From assembly GCF_035222375.1 (NCBI RefSeq), contig NC_085889.1, forward strand, positions 1,798,001 to 1,862,000: a DNA stretch of 64,000 nt. Direction: 5' to 3'. Position 1 is the stretch's first letter. Every line of letters begins with the position of its first letter. This document shows, in pieces, positions 60,947-64,000 of this stretch. This DNA comes from Podospora pseudocomata. Lineage: Eukaryota; Ascomycota; Sordariomycetes; Sordariales; Podosporaceae. Below the pieces are notes generated by a model. It was not told the DNA's origin and did not search any database. It saw only the letters and a program-made list of their open reading frames with translations. The translations under genes were made by a program, and so were the position numbers.

Positions 60947-62014
60947 TCATGCCGTTCCGTGAGTACAATTACCCTTGACGTCGTCAACTTTGATGCGGAG
61001 CAGTTTCTCTGCGTTTTTGTAGGCAATGGCCTCCAGCTGCTCCTGGTCGACCAGCCCGCTTGCCTCCAGCTCCTTGAACCATGCCAACCCAACCTCATTG
61101 CTTGTAAAAGGATAGTCAATACTGTACAGGATGTGGTCAATGGGAGTGTTGGCCAAAATGCACCTCATGGGATCCAAGCTCCAAACACCGCTCGTCGTGA
61201 CATAGATGTTCTCCCGATATACCGTTGTGAAGTTTCTCTGAGCTGTGCTCCATCTTCCACTAAGCCTGTCAATACGCTGCAGCATAAACGGTATCATTTC
61301 ACCCATATGTCCAGCGATGATCTTCAGCTTGGGTCTGCGATCAAACAGTCCAGAGGCAAACAGTCTCAAGACATGAAGCCCAGTGTCCTGGTGCCACCCC
61401 CAGCCAGAACTTCCCAGCGAGTTTGCAGCGATAGGATCGAAGTTGCCTTGATATCGTGGAGCCATGTCTTCACTCGGCCAAGTGGGATGAAGGTAGACTG
61501 GAACATCGAATTCCTCTGCAACAGCCCAAAAAGCATCGTATTCCTCCCCATCAAAATAGCCCCCTTTGCCGTCGTGATTGTCGACCAAAGCACCCACAAA
61601 GCCGAGCTCCGTGACCGCCCTCCGGAACTCTGCTGCCGCTTCCGCCGGCTGAGACATGGGAGCAGTCGCAAAACCTGCCAATCTTCCTTTTGCATTCTTG
61701 ACAGCCTCATAGACCTGATCGTTGGCTGACCTGCTGTAGTTGACGGGGTACGACCCTAACCCTGCGGCATGGCTAACAACTTGGATTGTGACATCTCCCT
61801 TGTCCATGTCGGAAAGTCGGAGAGAGGAGAGGTTGGTCAACTTTTCCATGACATTGGGGACAAACTGTGTCTGCTCCTTGAACAGAGCCTTCATAGCATC
61901 CGGGGTGGTGGCAGAAACGTAGTGCTCCTCGAGGGTTATGAGTGGAGGCATCTTGGCCAAGGTGGGAAGGATGAGGAGTGGAATAAATCGTAGGAACTCC
62001 ATGATTGCAGACAT
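60947..62014 (-). CDS. Amidohydrolase-2 family (ACMSD/resorcylate decarboxylase-like)
   Basis: Predicted metal-dependent decarboxylase or hydrolase of the ACMSD-like superfamily, 355 aa from the Met at 62014. The core starts MPPLITLEEHY, where the family's HxH motif is replaced by EEH. The rest keeps the class: VVSHAAGLGSYPVN, FDVPVYLHPTWPSE, KLKIIAGHMGEMIPFMLQRID, then HILYSIDYPFTSNE with the Asp ligand. This E-x-H form is known in gamma-resorcylate decarboxylase-type enzymes. The extra N-terminus contains a hydrophobic segment (MEFLRFIPLLILPTLA) that could be a signal peptide. A cytosolic start at the MPPL Met (about 61951) is possible. The open frame extends 12 codons upstream. Confidence 0.82.
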   Translation of the reverse strand: MSAIMEFLRFIPLLILPTLAKMPPLITLEEHYVSATTPDAMKALFKEQTQFVPNVMEKLTNLSSLRLSDMDKGDVTIQVVSHAAGLGSYPVNYSRSANDQVYEAVKNAKGRLAGFATAPMSQPAEAAAEFRRAVTELGFVGALVDNHDGKGGYFDGEEYDAFWAVAEEFDVPVYLHPTWPSEDMAPRYQGNFDPIAANSLGSSGWGWHQDTGLHVLRLFASGLFDRRPKLKIIAGHMGEMIPFMLQRIDRLSGRWSTAQRNFTTVYRENIYVTTSGVWSLDPMRCILANTPIDHILYSIDYPFTSNEVGLAWFKELEASGLVDQEQLEAIAYKNAEKLLRIKVDDVKGNCTHGTA

Positions 62015-62050
62015 TGTATCTACTTCTAAAGAAGAGAGACCGTTGTACAA

Positions 62051-62431
62051 TTAACCCCTAGCTTCGAAGTCTCTTCTCCCTGTTTTATCTTCCGATATTC
62101 ATGTCGTCACGTCATCAGCCATCGCTTCGCAACTTCGCCATGCTTTCATCCGGTCTCACTCAAACAAACCCTGAGGTGAATGGTTTGTCTCGGATCAAAA
62201 TCAAGGGTTAGGGTCACACATGTTCCACCTCTGAACCCGAAGGTGCACCCACGTGATCCACTCCCACCCAATCCCTGTCTCCGCCCTACCCACCTCCCAA
62301 ACGCCCGGACCACATCCAAACCTGTCGGACCTTCAACTTTACGATTCATCGACGATTCGGAACGAGACACCCGAGCGTCGGTGACGAACAAACGCAACAG
62401 GAACAACCCCTCCCCCCGATCGATCCAAGCC
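62051..62431. other. Divergent promoter of the amidohydrolase and bL36m
   Basis: About 380 bp between head-to-head genes. Contains the AGGGTTAGGGT telobox. Confidence 0.5.
62204..62214 (+). promoter_or_regulatory. Telobox-like 11-mer (AGGGTTAGGGT)
   Basis: Lies about 220 bp upstream of a mitochondrial ribosomal-protein gene. Fungal ribosomal-protein promoters are known to use such Tbf1-type sites. Its role here is inference. Confidence 0.35.
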
Positions 62432-62924
62432 ATGGCGAGCCTCTCCCTCCTCGCGCGCTCCATGCGCACCCTCTCCCTCTCCTCAACGACCGCCCTCCGA
62501 ACCGTTGCCCGTCCCAAGACCTCCACAGTCGCCACCAGATTCCAGACGACCCGGTCGCTCTCCTCCAAGTCGCACGGCCTGTTTTGCTCGTGCTGCCGGC
62601 CGGCCCTCTCCAAGATCGTTTCCCAGACTACACAGACGGCTCCAACATCGAATGGGGCTGCTGCCAGCAAGGCGGTGGGGGTGGCGGTTCAGCAGACGAG
62701 GGGGATGAAGGTTCACAGTTCCGTCAAGAAGAGGTGTGAGCACTGCAAGGTTTGTTTTACTACTACTACTACTACTACTAATGGTCGGACGTGAGGGGAA
62801 AGGAGGAATTGGCTGACAAGAGTGTGAAAAAAAGGTTGTGAGGCGAAAGGCGGGGAAGAGACATCGGGGGTACATCTACATCATTTGCCCGGCGAATCCA
62901 AGACATAAGCAGCGCCAGGGTTAA
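62432..62924 (+). CDS. Mitochondrial ribosomal protein bL36m
   Basis: Large-subunit protein of the mitochondrial ribosome (the yeast homologue is Rtc6). Predicted 135 aa, two exons (62432..62749 and 62835..62924), intron 85 nt, phase kept. The N-terminus is Ser/Thr/Arg-rich like a mitochondrial presequence. The conserved bL36 core begins MKVHSSVKKRCEHCK and, after the intron, VVRRKAGKRHRGYIYIICPA to KHKQRQG. The zinc-binding Cys-Cys-Cys-His set is present. The intron contains a (CTA)n run. The presequence-like portion is longer than the short bacterial protein, as expected. Confidence 0.93.
62759..62780. repeat. (CTA)n microsatellite inside the bL36m intron
   Basis: A CTA repeat lies in the intron after the 5' splice site. 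It could vary in length without altering the protein. Confidence 0.75.
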
Positions 62925-63078
62925 GACGTTGTTTTGTGAAGGGATGGATGATTGTACGATATACCCGAAGTTGGGAGGGGAGTCTACATGAGGAGAGGCA
63001 CAGAACCCAGATATGAGAGGGTCGTGCACAGTACGAGAGAAAGGTCACGGAGGGCAAGGTAAAATTGTCTCTTTAGCT

Positions 63079-63536
63079 TTACAGACCGTCAATATACCTT
63101 TCCATGCTCTCCCATTCTGTCTTGCCCGTGGAGAGGAGATAGCGGATGTGGTCCTGTGGACGTAGTAGGGATTAGTCTTCACTGGGCCAAAACGTGGACG
63201 AGGAAAGAGGAGAAACAAACAAGATCAGTCACCCCTCGGTTTCTCTCAAACTCTTGCCGTGCAAAACGGCGGGTGTCAGCTCGGGTGGACGGGTCCGCAA
63301 TGCGTCGAGTTGCGCGGAGGATATGTCTGTATAATGCCAAAGCCCGAGACCTTTGGACAAACTAGTTGAGCCCCGCAATCATCAGATTTGAACACGAGAG
63401 ATATTGGCATTCATAGTGTGTAACTTCTACATACATGCTCCAAGCTCAACGTCGGCCCAAGCCTTGTTCGTGAAGAGCTGCTACCTGTCGCATATGTGCG
63501 GAAAACGGACCCCGCCGAGGCAAGAAAGTGGCGCAT
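63079..63536 (-). CDS. LYR-motif mitochondrial protein (LYRM2-like)
   Basis: Predicted 105-aa mitochondrial matrix protein in three exons: 63536..63435, 63361..63221 and 63153..63079, with introns of 73 and 67 nt. The 5' splice sites are GTATGT and GTTTGT, and phases agree. The N-terminus (MRHFLASAGSVFRTYAT) is an amphipathic presequence. The LYR motif sits in RALALYRHILRATRRI, followed by FARQEFERNRGVTDL and HIRYLLSTGKTEWESMER, a layout matching LYRM2. LYR proteins act with acyl-carrier protein in iron-sulfur or respiratory-complex assembly; LYRM2 is linked to complex I. It is small enough to be missed by length cut-offs. Confidence 0.88.
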
Positions 63537-64000
63537 TAACGGCAGGTCTATGAAGAGACTTGAGATCAAGGAAACACTTTACGGATAACAGCCATTGGTG
63601 GTTCTGTTGCTTGTTCAATGCGCCGTTCTTCTCAGTGGTGATATTCGAGTGTTGGCGGGAAAAATTCGGAGGCCAAAAACGTCATGGTCGCAGTAGGCTT
63701 TCAGTGAGTGAGCCCCACGCTGAGGCTCTGGGCTGCAACGGACGGTGCCAAGACCAATCCCGCAGCAGCTCGGGCTCTCAGCCAGCTAGCTACCTGGTAC
63801 CTTTAAGACGTGTCGCGACACGTCCTTTTATGTACCTTTATGGAAATCTCACTCTGGGGATATACTGAGAGCGCAAACACCTCACTTTTGACTTCAAGTG
63901 CTCGTCTCATTCTCTTTGCCTCACTGTGACTTTGAAGATTCTCATGATGAAGTCAAAGCGCTCGAGAGCAGCGACCAGCCCCATCGAGGTTGCCAATCGC
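63537..64000. other. Right edge of the window
   Basis: Promoter side of the LYR gene. A possible minus/plus gene start near 63880..64000 is not resolved by the window edge. GTACCTTTAAGACGTGTCGCGACACGTCC near 63797 contains the palindrome GTGTCGCGACAC. No other feature was recognised. Confidence 0.4.

Overview
The window reads as nuclear DNA of a filamentous ascomycete, most likely a Sordariomycete close to Sordariales. The basis is the gene content (Zn2Cys6 factors, HET-domain remnants, a Dcw1-type GH76 enzyme, a siderophore MFS transporter, a PREG/Pho80 cyclin), dense gene packing on both strands, and many 49-96 nt GT-AG introns with CTRAC-like branch sites. No virus-like or transposable element was recognised. 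The species is not determinable from the sequence alone.

Layout. 0.5-7.3 kb: a Zn2Cys6 regulator, a lysine-rich protein whose reading frame breaks at a G8 run, and a GPI-type GH76 mannosidase. 8.3-10.1 kb: an intronless coiled-coil orphan, followed by a decayed ~52-bp tandem repeat. 11.3-28 kb is a dense housekeeping block: COX23 (four tiny exons), the NatB auxiliary subunit MDM20/NAA25, ILM1, the GGTase-I beta subunit CDC43, an intron-bearing tRNA-Tyr, a secreted M20 carboxypeptidase, MRI1 and TRS130/TRAPPC10. 28-38 kb is more accessory: a second Zn2Cys6 factor, two broken HET-domain genes, a siderophore-type MFS transporter and an HRQ/DUF3445 haem-oxygenase-like protein. 38-49 kb: a sugar porter, a SET-domain protein with a signal-like N-terminus, an M20D paralogue lacking metal ligands, and the PREG/Pho80 cyclin with 3.4 kb of gene-poor DNA upstream. 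52.7-63.6 kb: proteasome subunit PRE3, ER sulfhydryl oxidase ERV2, a secreted protein, a pyruvate-decarboxylase-type enzyme, an orphan, an amidohydrolase-2 enzyme, mitochondrial bL36m, and a three-exon LYRM2-like LYR protein.

There is no single biosynthetic cluster. Themes are mitochondrial assembly and translation (COX23, ILM1, bL36m, LYR protein), secretion and cell wall (GH76, TRS130, ERV2), protein modification (NatB, GGTase-I), and iron or haem-linked functions (siderophore transporter next to the HRQ protein). Exon joins given here were read from splice signals and checked by codon phase. They are predictions without transcript evidence.
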